Assembly (NCBI GenBank): GCA_965200375.1
Contig: OZ241353.1
Coordinates: 1,116,001-1,180,000 of the forward strand
Origin: VXYL01 sp965200375
GTDB taxonomy: Bacteria > Pseudomonadota > Gammaproteobacteria > Pseudomonadales > Azotimanducaceae
Length of the DNA: 64,000 nucleotides
Reading direction: 5' to 3'
The translations under genes and the position numbers were made by a program. Numbering within the stretch: position 1 is the stretch's first letter; each line of letters opens with the position of its first letter. The notes beneath the pieces are model-generated. The model was not told where the DNA came from. It did no database searches and was given only the letters and a program-made list of their open reading frames with translations. Of the stretch, positions 8,205 through 17,021 are shown piece after piece.

Positions 8205-9596
8205 ATGAACGCCCAGGGACCGCCAGCCGACGAGCCCCGGGCCGAATCCCCCCGGGAGGGCAATCTGCAAGCGCCGGTTCGGCAGCCCATCGGCTGGCGG
8301 CAGGCGGACTACTACGACCCAGCGGCCGTGGATGCCGAACTTGCGCGGGTGTTCGACATCTGCCACGGCTGCCGGCGCTGCGTGAACTTGTGCCAGGCGT
8401 TCCCGACGCTGTTCGACCTCGTGGACGAGTCGCCTACGATGGAGGTGGACGGGGTGGCCCCGGAGGACTACGGCAAGGTAGCGGACCAGTGCTACCTGTG
8501 CGACCTGTGCGCCGAGACCAAGTGCCCCTACCTGCCGCCGCATCCCTGGGCCGTGGACTTTCCCCACCTCATGCTGCGCACCAAGGCGGCGCACTTCAAG
8601 GCCAGGCGCCCGCCGTGGCGGCACCGTCTGATCACCAGCACCGACGCGGTGTTCGGCACGCTCGCCAGGCGGGGCGTGTCGGCCGTCGCCAATGCCGCAG
8701 CCGCAACGCCGGCGCTGCGCCGGGCCGGCGAGGCGCTGAGCGGCCTGCACCGGGACGCGCCCCTGCCGCCCTTCGCCGCTAGGCCCGCCGCCAAGCGCGT
8801 GCCGGCGACCGTGGCGGACGACTCGCCAGCGCAAGCGACTGCGCCGGCCGGCGGCGCCGTTCGGCCCACCACCGGCAAAGTGGGCATCTACCTCACCTGC
8901 TACGGCAACCACAGCTGCCCGGAGGTGGTGGAGGATCTGGTCGCGGTGCTGCGCCACAACGGCGTCCACGTGCAGCTAGTCGAGGGCGCGCGCTGCTGCG
9001 GCATGCCGAAGCTGGAACTTGGCGATCTGGACCGGGTCGCCGCCGCCGCCGAAGCCAATCTGCCGGCGTTCGCCGCAGCGGTGGACGACGGCTGCGACCT
9101 GATGGCCGTGGTGCCCTCCTGCGTGCTCATGTACAGGCAGGAAGTGCCGCTGCTGCTGCCGGAGAGCGACGTCGCCAAACGGGTGGGCGCGGCGTTCTTC
9201 GATCCTTTCGAGTACCTCATGCTGCGCCACAAGGCCGGCCTGCTGCGCACGGACTTCAACCACGGCCTCGGCAAGGTCGCCTACCAGGCGGCGTGCCACC
9301 AGCGGGTGCAGAACATCGGCATGAAGACCAGGGACTTCCTTGCCCTCGTCGACGGCACGGAAGTCGTCGCCATCGATCGCTGCTCCGGCCACGACGGCAC
9401 CTACGGCACGCGCCTCGGCACCTACGACAACGCCATGCGCATCGCCCGGCCCGTGGCGGGCCGGGTGCGGCAGGCCAAGGCGGACCGCTTCGGTTCGGAC
9501 TGCCCGATGGCCGGGCGCTTCGTCGCCCACGCGGTGGGCGAGGGCCTGGCGGCCGAACACCCCATCTCGATGGCCCGGACGGCCTATGGGATCTGA
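8205..9596 (+). CDS. GlpC-like (Fe-S)-binding protein with CCG domains
   Basis: A 463-residue soluble electron-transfer-type protein. Two ferredoxin-like [4Fe-4S] motifs occur near the N-terminus: CHGCRRCVNLCQAFP and CYLCDLCAETKCPYLPP. The C-terminal half has two cysteine-rich heterodisulfide-reductase-type domains: CYGNHSC with RCCGMPKLELGD, then ACHQRVQNIGMKTRDF with RCSGHDGTYG, a degenerate CCG that is usual in the rubrerythrin-associated branch of this family. Those relatives normally sit beside rubrerythrin and DUF3501, neither of which is visible here. The ATG at 8205 is preferred because the open frame upstream lies inside the tandem repeats. It overlaps the next gene by 11 bp. The electron partner is unknown. 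Confidence 0.8.
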   Translation: MNAQGPPADEPRAESPREGNLQAPVRQPIGWRQADYYDPAAVDAELARVFDICHGCRRCVNLCQAFPTLFDLVDESPTMEVDGVAPEDYGKVADQCYLCDLCAETKCPYLPPHPWAVDFPHLMLRTKAAHFKARRPPWRHRLITSTDAVFGTLARRGVSAVANAAAATPALRRAGEALSGLHRDAPLPPFAARPAAKRVPATVADDSPAQATAPAGGAVRPTTGKVGIYLTCYGNHSCPEVVEDLVAVLRHNGVHVQLVEGARCCGMPKLELGDLDRVAAAAEANLPAFAAAVDDGCDLMAVVPSCVLMYRQEVPLLLPESDVAKRVGAAFFDPFEYLMLRHKAGLLRTDFNHGLGKVAYQAACHQRVQNIGMKTRDFLALVDGTEVVAIDRCSGHDGTYGTRLGTYDNAMRIARPVAGRVRQAKADRFGSDCPMAGRFVAHAVGEGLAAEHPISMARTAYGI

Positions 9597-10293
9597 TCCC
9601 CCGGCGGCTGCGCCGGTGCCGCAACTGCGATTCGCCGAAGAGGTGATGCTGCTGCTGCTGCACGACGACGGCAGATTCGCCCGCGCGCCGGGCTGGCAGG
9701 TGGGCTATGCCTTGGCCGGGGCGGTGTTGATGGATCTGGCCCTCGCGGGCCGCATCGACACGGACCGCTGGAAGCTGTTCGTTACCGATCCGACGCCGAC
9801 CGGCGACGGGCTGCTGGACCCCGCCCTCGACGCCATCGCCAGGAGCCCGGAGCGCCACGAACCCCGGCACTGGGTGGAGGCTGCGAGCAAGAACGCCGCG
9901 TCGACCCGCCAGCAGGCGCTGGACCGATTGGTGGCGCGGGGCATCCTGAAGCGCCAGCGGGGGCGCGTGCTGTGGGTGTTCGGCAGCCGCCGCTATCCGG
10001 TCGTGGACGGCGCGGCCGAACGCGAAGTGAAACTGCGGGTTCTGGACGTGCTGCTCGGCGACGACATCCCCCATCCCCGGGACGTGGTGATCATCTGCCT
10101 TGCCCACGCCTGCGGGCTGTTTCCGTCGCTGCTCGACAAGGCGGAACTCGCCCGCGCGTTCCCGCGCATCGAACAGGTGAGGAAGCTGGACCTCATCGGC
10201 CAAGCCGTCACCGCGGCGGTCGCCGACGGCGTCGCGGACGCCGAGCGTCGGGTGCGGTTCGAGATCGAGCAGCAGGGCCGTGCCGGGCGCTGA
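9586..10293 (+). CDS. GPP34 (Golgi phosphoprotein 3-like) family protein
   Basis: 235 residues. The opening LRFAEEVMLLLLHDDGRF, then YALAGAVLMDLALAGRIDTD and an all-helical pattern match the GPP34/GOLPH3 fold. The family binds phosphoinositides in eukaryotes and is common but uncharacterised in bacteria, mostly actinobacteria and some proteobacteria. Further family-like stretches are ALDRLVARGILKRQRGR and LLGDDIPHPRDVVIICLA. The ATG at 9586 overlaps the end of the Fe-S protein gene by 11 bp, and its own end overlaps the TadA start by 14 bp, so the three genes probably form one transcript. A membrane-lipid role is inference. Confidence 0.77.
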   Translation: MGSDPPAAAPVPQLRFAEEVMLLLLHDDGRFARAPGWQVGYALAGAVLMDLALAGRIDTDRWKLFVTDPTPTGDGLLDPALDAIARSPERHEPRHWVEAASKNAASTRQQALDRLVARGILKRQRGRVLWVFGSRRYPVVDGAAEREVKLRVLDVLLGDDIPHPRDVVIICLAHACGLFPSLLDKAELARAFPRIEQVRKLDLIGQAVTAAVADGVADAERRVRFEIEQQGRAGR

Positions 10294-10840
10294 CCACGCC
10301 GCCGCGCTCGCTGGCTGCGCTTCGGACAGCCGCGCCAGCGCCGACGTCGCCCCAGACGCCGCCGACGAACACTGGATGCGTCTGGCCTTGGAACAGGCCC
10401 GCGCTGCCGGGGCGGCTGGCGAGGTGCCGGTAGGCGCGGTGGTCGTGAAATGGGGCGAAGTGGTAGGCCGCGGCCGCAACGGCCCGGTGGCGGCATCGGA
10501 TCCCACCGCCCATGCGGAGATCCGGGCGCTGCGCAGCGCCGCCCGGCGACTCGGCAACTACCGGCTGGTCGACTGCGTCGTCTATGCGACCGTGGAACCC
10601 TGCCTGATGTGCGCCGGGGCGCTGGTGCATGCCCGTGTGCGGCGCCTGGTGTACGGCGCCCCCGAGCCGAAGACCGGCGCCGTCGTCAGCGCCGCCCGCG
10701 TGCTCGACGGCCGTGCGGCGAACCACCGCATCGCGGTCTGCGGCGGGGTGCTCGCGGCAGCGTCCGGCGAACTGCTGCGCGGCTTCTTCCAAGCTCGCCG
10801 GACCGCGTCGGCGGGGCCTGGGGCGTCCGAGATGGGGTAG
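10280..10840 (+). CDS. tadA: tRNA-specific adenosine deaminase TadA
   Basis: 186 residues. This zinc-dependent deaminase converts A34 to inosine in tRNA-Arg(ACG). Zinc and catalytic motifs are all present: HAEIRAL (His ligand and catalytic Glu), then ATVEPCLMCAGALVHARV (PCxxC). EVPVGAVVV precedes them as in E. coli TadA. The annotated GTG start overlaps the GPP34 gene by 14 bp and gives an N-terminal extension of about 30 residues. The first ATG (HWM RLALEQ) would cut into helix 1, so the GTG or a nearby upstream start is more likely. The C-terminus (LLRGFFQARR) is complete. Confidence 0.92.
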   Translation: MPGADHAAALAGCASDSRASADVAPDAADEHWMRLALEQARAAGAAGEVPVGAVVVKWGEVVGRGRNGPVAASDPTAHAEIRALRSAARRLGNYRLVDCVVYATVEPCLMCAGALVHARVRRLVYGAPEPKTGAVVSAARVLDGRAANHRIAVCGGVLAAASGELLRGFFQARRTASAGPGASEMG

Positions 10841-10875
10841 GCTGGCCCCGTTGCCGCAGGTCCTCGGAACCGCCC

Positions 10876-11976
10876 ATGCCAGACGCGCCCCTCATCCGCA
10901 CCTTGGACGAGTTCGAGATCGAGTACCGCAAGGGCGTCGGCACGGTGCTGCCGCACCGACCGACGAAGGAAGCGAGCCTGGACAACATCCGCCGCTTCGG
11001 CGACGGCGTGGGAGACTACAACCCGCTGTGGCGGGACGAGGCCCATGCGGCGGCGAGCCGCTTCGGCATGGTCACGGCGCCGCCGCCATTCCTCTACAGC
11101 GTCACGCTGGGCGTGGTCGCCGGGGAGACCGGCGCCATAGACCGCCGCCGGGTTTCCACGCAGTACCTGCCGGTGAACTACGCCGGCGCCGAGATCGAGT
11201 TCGTCCGTCCGATCTGGCTTGGCGACCGCCTGACGGCCCAGGAGCAGGTAGGCGAGACGATCCGCAAGCGCAGCCGCCGCATCGGCGCCATCAACTTCAA
11301 CACCGGCTTGGTGACCTTCACCAATCAGCGTCGGGAACGGGTGGCGACCATCCGCACGCTGATGGCGCGCTACGAGAACACCGGCCACACCCTCGACTAC
11401 GACCGCACGCCCCAGGCCGAAGGCGACAGCCAAGGGGCCGCGGAGCCGGCGGATCCGCTGGTCTGGGAACGGCAGCGCCGGGGCGCGAAGACGCGCTACT
11501 TCGAGGATGTCGCCGAAGGCGAGACGCTGCCGGCCTTGAAGAAGGGCACCTATACGGTGACCGAGCTGTTCCTGTTCACCCACGGCGTCCTCGGTACCGG
11601 GCGGGCTTCGCGGGCGGCCCTCGAGGCGGAAGGCTCGGCGGACCTGGGCGGCGGCGGCCGGTTCGACGCCGAACACGCCCAGAAGCGCCGCAACATGCCC
11701 GGGCAGTTCGACTTCGGCCCGCAGCGGGTGTGCTGGCTGAGCCAGCTGGTCACGGACTGGATGGGCGACGACGGCGCGCTCAAGAAGCTCCATGCCTCCA
11801 TTCGCCACCCCAACGTGGTCGGCGACACCAACACGCTCTACGGCGAAGTGACCCGGAAGATCGCCGCCGGCGGCGAGCATCTCGTGGAGCTCGCGATCCG
11901 CAACGAGAACCAGTCCGGCCTGGCGACGGCGATGGGGACCGCCATCGTGGCGTTGCCGCGCCGTGGGGCTGCCTAG
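10876..11976 (+). CDS. MaoC-fold (double hot-dog) dehydratase-like protein
   Basis: 366 residues made of two hot-dog domains. The N-terminal domain (about 25-165) contains RRFGDGVGDYNPLW and TAPPPFLYSVTLGV, the FAS1-type dehydratase-like N-domain. The C-terminal domain (about 190-360) has TRYFEDVAEGETLP, the usual opening of MaoC proteins, and NVVGDTNTLYGEV near the end. The hydratase signature D-x4-H is not obvious, so catalysis as an enoyl-CoA hydratase is uncertain. It ends convergently with lipB, overlapping by 4 bp. It probably acts on acyl-CoA thioesters. The substrate is unknown. Confidence 0.75.
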   Translation: MPDAPLIRTLDEFEIEYRKGVGTVLPHRPTKEASLDNIRRFGDGVGDYNPLWRDEAHAAASRFGMVTAPPPFLYSVTLGVVAGETGAIDRRRVSTQYLPVNYAGAEIEFVRPIWLGDRLTAQEQVGETIRKRSRRIGAINFNTGLVTFTNQRRERVATIRTLMARYENTGHTLDYDRTPQAEGDSQGAAEPADPLVWERQRRGAKTRYFEDVAEGETLPALKKGTYTVTELFLFTHGVLGTGRASRAALEAEGSADLGGGGRFDAEHAQKRRNMPGQFDFGPQRVCWLSQLVTDWMGDDGALKKLHASIRHPNVVGDTNTLYGEVTRKIAAGGEHLVELAIRNENQSGLATAMGTAIVALPRRGAA

Positions 11977-12638
11977 CCGGAGCGGGCCGCCGCCCGTTGA
12001 CCGCGCGTGGCCGGCGCCACGCCTTCGAAGCCGTACTCCGCGGCCAGCGCCGCGGCCAGCGCCGCGGCCACCTTCGGCAGCGGCGGCGCCTCCGCCAGCG
12101 CCGCCAGCATGGTCACGCCGGTGCCGAGCAGGCCGCACGGGACGATGCGGTCGTAGGGCGCCAGATCCAAGTCCACGTTCAAGCTGAGGCCGTGGTAGCT
12201 GCGGCCCCGTCGGACCCGCAGGCCGAGGGCGGCGATCTTGTCGTTGCCGACGTAGACGCCGGGCGCGCCGGAGCGGGTCGCCGCCGCCACCCCGTAGCCC
12301 GCAAGCAGGGCGATCACGGCGCGTTGGATGCCACACACCAGTCTGCGCACCGTAAGGCCCCGCTGCCGCAGGTCGAACAGCAGATAAGCGACGATCTGCC
12401 CTGGGCCGTGGTAGGTCACCTGGCCGCCGCGATCGCTCCGCACCACGGGGATGTTCCCCGGCGCCAGCAGAAACTCCGCCCTGCCGGCTTGCCCTTGGGT
12501 GAACACCGGACGGTGTTCGGTCAGCCACAGCTCGTCGGCAGTGGCGGCCGTGCGGGCGTCCGTGAAGTCCCGCATCGCCGTTTGGACCGCTTCGAAGTCC
12601 GTGTCGGCGCCTAGATCGCGGACGAGGAGCTTCGCCAC
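11973..12638 (-). CDS. lipB: Lipoyl(octanoyl) transferase LipB
   Basis: 221 residues. LipB moves octanoate from acyl carrier protein to lipoyl domains of 2-oxoacid dehydrogenases and GcvH. Family signatures are present: EHRPVFTQGQ, the RGGQVTYHGPGQIVAYLL block, and GAPGVYVGNDKIAALG with the catalytic-lysine context. SYHGLSLNV and PCGLLGTGVT follow, where the nucleophilic Cys is in PCG. The C-terminus is Ala-rich. It lies 10 bp downstream of dacA on the same strand, the common gammaproteobacterial order dacA-lipB. The usual partner lipA is not in the window. Confidence 0.94.
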   Translation of the reverse strand: MAKLLVRDLGADTDFEAVQTAMRDFTDARTAATADELWLTEHRPVFTQGQAGRAEFLLAPGNIPVVRSDRGGQVTYHGPGQIVAYLLFDLRQRGLTVRRLVCGIQRAVIALLAGYGVAAATRSGAPGVYVGNDKIAALGLRVRRGRSYHGLSLNVDLDLAPYDRIVPCGLLGTGVTMLAALAEAPPLPKVAAALAAALAAEYGFEGVAPATRGQRAAARSG

Positions 12639-12648
12639 CGGGCGGCGC

Positions 12649-13914
12649 CTAGTCGCTGGCGATCTCGGTGCCGCCGGAGACTTCGACGGCGTCGCTCGCT
12701 TCGTACACGGCGGGTTCGGAGGCCACGCTCAGGAGATCCCGAAAGAACCTCCGGACGGCATCGCCCCAGCGCGCCAGCAGGCCGGCCGCGGGCACCGCCG
12801 CGACGGCGGCGAGGGGCGCTTCGGCCAGCGTGTCGTCGTCCAGCACCACGCGCACCGTGCCGAGGGGCTGGCCGAGCGCAATCGGCGCGTCGACGTCCGC
12901 GGGCATGTCCACCACCGCCTCCAGGTCCTCGTAGCGGCCCCGTGGCACGGTGACCCGCACCGTTCTGCCGACGTTGGCGTCCACGAAGTCCTCGGTGCCG
13001 TACCACACCTCGGCGGTAGCCACCACCTCGCCGGCGTCGTAGAGCTTGTGGCGCTCGAAGTAGCGGAAGCCGTAGGCGAGCAGCTTCTGGGCGTCCTGGA
13101 AACGCTGGTCGTTGCTCGGAGCACCCATCACGGTGGCCACCAGCCGCATGCCGTCGCGCTGCGCCGAGGCCACCAGACAGTAGCCGGCGGCGTCGGTGAG
13201 GCCGGTCTTCACGCCGTCCACGGATTGGTCCCGCCACAGCAGGCGATTGCGGTTCGGCTGCTCGATGTCGCCGTACTCGAAGGATCGCTCGGCGTACATG
13301 GCGTAGTGGTCCGGAAAGCGCTCGATGAGGGCCGCGCTCAGCGCCGCCATGTCCCGCGCCGAAGCGTAGTGGCCGTCGTCGGGAAGCCCGGTGGCGTTGA
13401 CGAAGCGCGTTGCGCCCAGCCCCAGTTCGGCGGCGTGGGCGTTCATCATGTTGGCGAAGCCGTCCTCGTCGCCGCCGATGTACTCGGCCACCGCCACGCT
13501 GGCATCGTTGCCGGACTGCACGACGATGCCGCGCAGCAGATCGGCGAGCGCCACCTGCGTGCCTTCCCGCACGAACATCTTGGAACCGCCGGTGCGCCAG
13601 GCCTTGACGCTGATCGGCACCTGGTCGTCGAGGGCGATGCGGCCGGCGGCGAGTTCGTCGGCGGCGACGAAACTCGTCATGATCTTGGTGAGGCTTGCTG
13701 GCGGCAGGGGCCGGTCGCTGTCGCGCTCCGCCAGCACCCGGCCGGTCTGCGCATCCATCAGGATGTAGCTCTTGGCGGATACCGCTGGCGCGTCCGGCAG
13801 GATGCTTGCCGCCAGCCCTTGCCCGGCCGCCATCGCAACCGCCACGGCCCAAGCGGCCGTCACGACACGCGACAAGGGCCTGCCGAACTCCCGGTCGGCG
13901 TAGCGCGCGGCCAC
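12649..13914 (-). CDS. dacA: D-alanyl-D-alanine carboxypeptidase (PBP5/6 type, DacA)
   Basis: 421 residues from a GTG overlapping the rlpA stop by one base. The signal peptide core is about residues 16-34 (VTAAWAVAVAMAAGQGLA). Penicillin-binding motifs are complete: SLTK (about residue 75), SGN in IVVQSGNDAS (about 135) and KTG in DGVKTGLTDAAGYC (about 236). A PBP5-type C-terminal beta domain follows (VRVTVPRGRYEDLEAVVDM), then WGDAVRRFFRDLL, which fits the amphipathic membrane-anchoring helix, although about 25 residues extend beyond it. The enzyme trims the terminal D-Ala of pentapeptides in the periplasm. Confidence 0.93.
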   Translation of the reverse strand: MAARYADREFGRPLSRVVTAAWAVAVAMAAGQGLAASILPDAPAVSAKSYILMDAQTGRVLAERDSDRPLPPASLTKIMTSFVAADELAAGRIALDDQVPISVKAWRTGGSKMFVREGTQVALADLLRGIVVQSGNDASVAVAEYIGGDEDGFANMMNAHAAELGLGATRFVNATGLPDDGHYASARDMAALSAALIERFPDHYAMYAERSFEYGDIEQPNRNRLLWRDQSVDGVKTGLTDAAGYCLVASAQRDGMRLVATVMGAPSNDQRFQDAQKLLAYGFRYFERHKLYDAGEVVATAEVWYGTEDFVDANVGRTVRVTVPRGRYEDLEAVVDMPADVDAPIALGQPLGTVRVVLDDDTLAEAPLAAVAAVPAAGLLARWGDAVRRFFRDLLSVASEPAVYEASDAVEVSGGTEIASD

Positions 13915-14720
13915 TACTCCACCACGACCGGATCGAGCTGGCTGAAGAGCAGCACGGCGCGCAGCCGCTCGGCCTCGCGCCTGGTGGCGAGCGGGCCGAT
14001 CCGCACCTGGTAGGCGCGCTGCTGGCGAACCACGAAGGCCGCCTCGGACGCCAAGGCGCGGACGTCCGCGCGCAGCGCCTCGGCGCTGGCCAGATCCCCG
14101 AAGCTGCCGGCGCGAACGTAGAACGGCGGACCGGCCGCGGTCCCCAAAGGCGGGACCTCCTCCTCGGGCACCACCGCGACCACCCGCACCCGCGCCGTGC
14201 CTTGGTCCTCGAAGCCGAGCTTCACCGCTGCGGCGTAGGAGAGATCGATGATGCGATCCGGGTGGAACGGGCCGCGATCGTTCACCCGCACCACGGAGCT
14301 CTTGCCGTTGTCCAGATTGGTGACGCGGACGTAGGTGGGAATCGGCAGCGAACGGTGCGCCGCGGTGAGCTTGTACATGTCGTACACCTCGCCGCTGGAG
14401 GTGAGCCGACCGTCGAACTTGGTGCCGTACCAGGAGGCGAGGCCGACGTCGTCGTAGTCGTCCGCGCTCGGCAGCACCTCGTAGCGCTGGCCCCAGACGG
14501 TGTACGCCTTGTTGCCCCGATCCGCCTTCGGCAGCGGGCGCACCACCGGGTCCGGCAGCAGCGCCAGCCCGGGCGGGGGCGCCTTCGGCGCGGCGTCCTC
14601 GGCGTCGGCCGCAGCCGGCGCGCTGTCCGGCATCGTCGATGCACAGCCGGCAAGCAGTGCGCCGGCCCCGGCGAGCGCCAGCCACCGCAGCGGCAGCCAT
14701 TGGCCAGGCGGAGGGCTCAC
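13914..14720 (-). CDS. rlpA: RlpA septal ring lytic transglycosylase with SPOR domain
   Basis: 268 residues. A lipoprotein signal ends in LAGAGALLAGC (lipobox Cys about residue 26). A disordered Ala/Pro segment leads to the double-psi beta-barrel: GLASWYGTKFDGRLTSSGE, then MYKLTAAHRSLPIPTYVRV and SVVRVNDRGPFHPDRIIDLS with the catalytic Asp in NDRGP. The last 75 residues form a SPOR domain (FYVRAGSFGDLASAEALR to YQVRIGPLATRREAERL) that targets denuded septal glycan. It lies between mltB (13 bp upstream) and dacA (1 bp overlap), the standard envelope-operon order. Confidence 0.94.
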   Translation of the reverse strand: MSPPPGQWLPLRWLALAGAGALLAGCASTMPDSAPAAADAEDAAPKAPPPGLALLPDPVVRPLPKADRGNKAYTVWGQRYEVLPSADDYDDVGLASWYGTKFDGRLTSSGEVYDMYKLTAAHRSLPIPTYVRVTNLDNGKSSVVRVNDRGPFHPDRIIDLSYAAAVKLGFEDQGTARVRVVAVVPEEEVPPLGTAAGPPFYVRAGSFGDLASAEALRADVRALASEAAFVVRQQRAYQVRIGPLATRREAERLRAVLLFSQLDPVVVE

Positions 14721-14733
14721 AGTCCTTCGGGGG

Positions 14734-15774
14734 TCAGACGTCTTTGTCCAGCGGCGGCACCGCCCGCTCGGCGATCGCCCAGCTCAGCTGCAGCACCGCC
14801 AGCGCGTACATGGCGCTGCGGTTGTAGCGCGTGATCACGTAGAAGTCGTGCAGCGCCAGCCAGAACTCGGCGCCGTCGACGTTCTCCATGCGGTACAGCG
14901 CCGCCCGGGCGTCGGCAGGGAGGTGCGCCGCGCCGTCGACGCCCAGCCGGCGCAGCTCGCCGACGGTGTGGTCGAGGTCGAGGCCGGCGTTGGCCAGCGC
15001 CAGCGCCTGGCCGGCCGCCTGAACGCGCACTGCCGCTGCGCCAGTGCCGCGCCAGCCGTGCTCTGCGAAGTAGTTGGCCACGCTGCCGATGGCGTCGCGC
15101 CTGTTGCGCCAGATATCGCGTCGCCCGTCGCCGTCGAAGTCCACCGCGAAGGCGCGGTAGCTGGAGGGAATGAACTGTCCAAAGCCCATTGCGCCAGCGT
15201 AGGAACCCTTGAAGGCGTGGGGGTCCATGCGCTCCTCTCTGGCCAGCAGCAGGAACTCCGTGAGCTGGCCCTCGAAGAACGCGCTTCGGCGCGGATAGTC
15301 GAAGGCCAGCGTGGCCAGGGACTCCAGCACCGGGAAGGCGCCCTTGTTGCGTCCGTAGCGGGTCTCCACGCCGATGATCGCCACGACCAGGGCCGGCGCC
15401 ACGCCGAAACGGGCCGCCGCCGCTTCCAGCGTGGCCTGGTTGGCGCGCCAGAAATCGACGCCCTGGGCGATGCGGGCGTCGGTGACGAATATCCGCCGGT
15501 ACTGGTGCCACGCCAAGGCCCGTTCCGCGGGACGGGAGATGCGCGCCAGCACGTCGTCGTTGCGGCGGGTGGCGGCGAACAAGGCCGCCAAGGCGTCCCG
15601 TTCGAAGCCGTGCTCCGCCACCAGGCGGTCGATGTACGCCTGCACCTCGGGGCGCTCGCCGTAGTCGCCCCAGGCCGAACCGACCGCGAGGGCCGCCACG
15701 CCGGCGGCGAGCGCCCACCGGCTCGCCCGGCCTGTCGCCTGCGGGGCCCGTGCCGGCCGTGGTCTTGCGCTCAT
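14734..15774 (-). CDS. mltB: Membrane-bound lytic murein transglycosylase B (MltB)
   Basis: About 346 residues from the ATG at 15774. An upstream in-frame ATG at 15873 would add 33 low-complexity residues encoded by the dispersed repeat, so the shorter form is preferred. A hydrophobic segment (WALAAGVAALAVGSAWG) acts as signal or anchor and has no clear lipobox. The SLT2 fold is clear: AIIGVETRYGRNKGAFPVL with the catalytic Glu, FKGSYAGAMGFGQFIPSSYR, and FDGDGRRDIW followed by GSVANYFAEHGW. It cleaves the MurNAc-GlcNAc bond to give 1,6-anhydro ends. It lies between rodA and rlpA. Confidence 0.91.
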   Translation of the reverse strand: MSARPRPARAPQATGRASRWALAAGVAALAVGSAWGDYGERPEVQAYIDRLVAEHGFERDALAALFAATRRNDDVLARISRPAERALAWHQYRRIFVTDARIAQGVDFWRANQATLEAAAARFGVAPALVVAIIGVETRYGRNKGAFPVLESLATLAFDYPRRSAFFEGQLTEFLLLAREERMDPHAFKGSYAGAMGFGQFIPSSYRAFAVDFDGDGRRDIWRNRRDAIGSVANYFAEHGWRGTGAAAVRVQAAGQALALANAGLDLDHTVGELRRLGVDGAAHLPADARAALYRMENVDGAEFWLALHDFYVITRYNRSAMYALAVLQLSWAIAERAVPPLDKDV

Positions 15775-15809
15775 TCTGGTCCCAAATCGAGCCGCGGGAT
15801 GTCCCGCTG

Positions 15810-15888
15810 CCGCAAGCCGAGCCACACTGGATCGATGGTCCGGATCGGCACCTGTTTCCATCTCATCCGTCACTGGGTTGGCCCCTAG
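15810..15888. repeat. Dispersed repeat, copy A (partner at 54160-54240)
   Basis: The plus strand contains GATGGTCCGGATCGGCACC (15834-15852) followed by CATCCGTCA and TTGG ahead of the rodA stop. The same order of blocks is found at 54160-54240, next to the lptF stop. On the minus strand both copies read GCCGATCCGGACCATC flanked by TGACGGATG and GTGGCT. It spans the 3' end of rodA and the 5' leader of mltB and looks like a REP/intergenic repeat. Confidence 0.6.
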
Positions 15889-16997
15889 CCGCGACGCGCG
15901 TGTATGGCCATCACGATGCCGAATCCGGCCAGCAGCGTGATCGCGGACGTGCCGCCGTAGCTGACCAGCGGCAGCGGCACACCGACTATCGGCAGCAGCC
16001 CGGAGACCATGGCGATGTTAACAAAGACGTAGGCGAAGAAAACGAGCGTCAAGCCCCCGGCCGTCAGGCGTCCGAAGGTGTCCGGCGACCGGGCGGCGAT
16101 GAACAGCGCGCGCGCGATCACCATGAGATACAGCACCAGGATGACGGTGACGCCGATCAATCCCAGCTCCTCGCCGATGACGGCAACGATGAAGTCCGTG
16201 CGGCTCTCCGGCAGGAAGTCCAGCTGGCTCTGGGTGCCAGCGAACAGCCCCTTGCCCGCGAACCCGCCGGAACCGAGCGCCGTCTGGGACTGGATGGTGT
16301 TCCAGCCAGCCCCCAGCGGATCCCGGTTCGGGTCCAGGAACGTGAGCAGCCGGGACTTCTGGTAGTCGTACAGGAAGGCCCACAAGAGCGGCGCCGCCAA
16401 GGCGGCCAGCGCCAGCGCCGCGGCCAGCAGCCGCCAGCGAATGCCCGAAAGCAGAATCACCGCCAGGCCGCCGGCGGCCACCATGACGCCGGTGCCGAGG
16501 TCCGGCTGCGCCGCGATCAGCCCGGCCGGCACCAGAAACAGGCCGAGCGCCACCGCAAGCTCCTTGGCGTTCGGCGGCAGCGGGCGGTCGTGGAAGTACC
16601 AGGCGATCATCATCGGCACCGCCAGCTTCATCAGTTCCGAGGGCTGGAAGCGCGGCAAGCCAGGGAGGTCCAGCCAGCGCTGGGCGCCCTTGGCCGTGGT
16701 GCCGCCGATCAGCACCACCGCGAGCAGCGCCAAACCGACCACGTAGATGGTCGGCGACCAGCGCAGATAGGCGCGGGGCTTCACCTGCGCCAACGCCAGC
16801 ATGGCGACCAGCGCCGCGCCGAGGCGCAGCGCTTGGCTGCCGAGGATGGCGTTGTCGCCTTGGGCGGCGCTGAACAGCACCACGAGACCAAAGCCGATGA
16901 TCGCCGCCAACGCGCTCAGCAGCCACGGATCCGCGTATATGCGAAGCCGCCTCGGGCCCACGACCAATGGCATGGTGCGGCTGTAGTCGTGGGCCAT
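15885..16997 (-). CDS. rodA: Peptidoglycan glycosyltransferase RodA (MrdB)
   Basis: 370 residues with about ten transmembrane helices, the SEDS fold. Family motifs are clear: GTTAKGAQRWLDL, RFQPSELMKLAVP (with the essential acidic/Lys-rich loop), AQPDLGTGVMV, and the large periplasmic loop with GAGWNTIQSQTALGSGG and LDFLPESRTDFIVAV (the Asp-containing stretch needed for polymerase activity), then PLPLVSYGGTS near the C-terminus. It pairs with PBP2 encoded 24 bp upstream to polymerise glycan during cell elongation, which implies a rod-shaped cell. Confidence 0.95.
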   Translation of the reverse strand: MAHDYSRTMPLVVGPRRLRIYADPWLLSALAAIIGFGLVVLFSAAQGDNAILGSQALRLGAALVAMLALAQVKPRAYLRWSPTIYVVGLALLAVVLIGGTTAKGAQRWLDLPGLPRFQPSELMKLAVPMMIAWYFHDRPLPPNAKELAVALGLFLVPAGLIAAQPDLGTGVMVAAGGLAVILLSGIRWRLLAAALALAALAAPLLWAFLYDYQKSRLLTFLDPNRDPLGAGWNTIQSQTALGSGGFAGKGLFAGTQSQLDFLPESRTDFIVAVIGEELGLIGVTVILVLYLMVIARALFIAARSPDTFGRLTAGGLTLVFFAYVFVNIAMVSGLLPIVGVPLPLVSYGGTSAITLLAGFGIVMAIHARRG

Positions 16998-17021
16998 CGG
17001 CTCGCCTGCTGTCCGAAGGGT

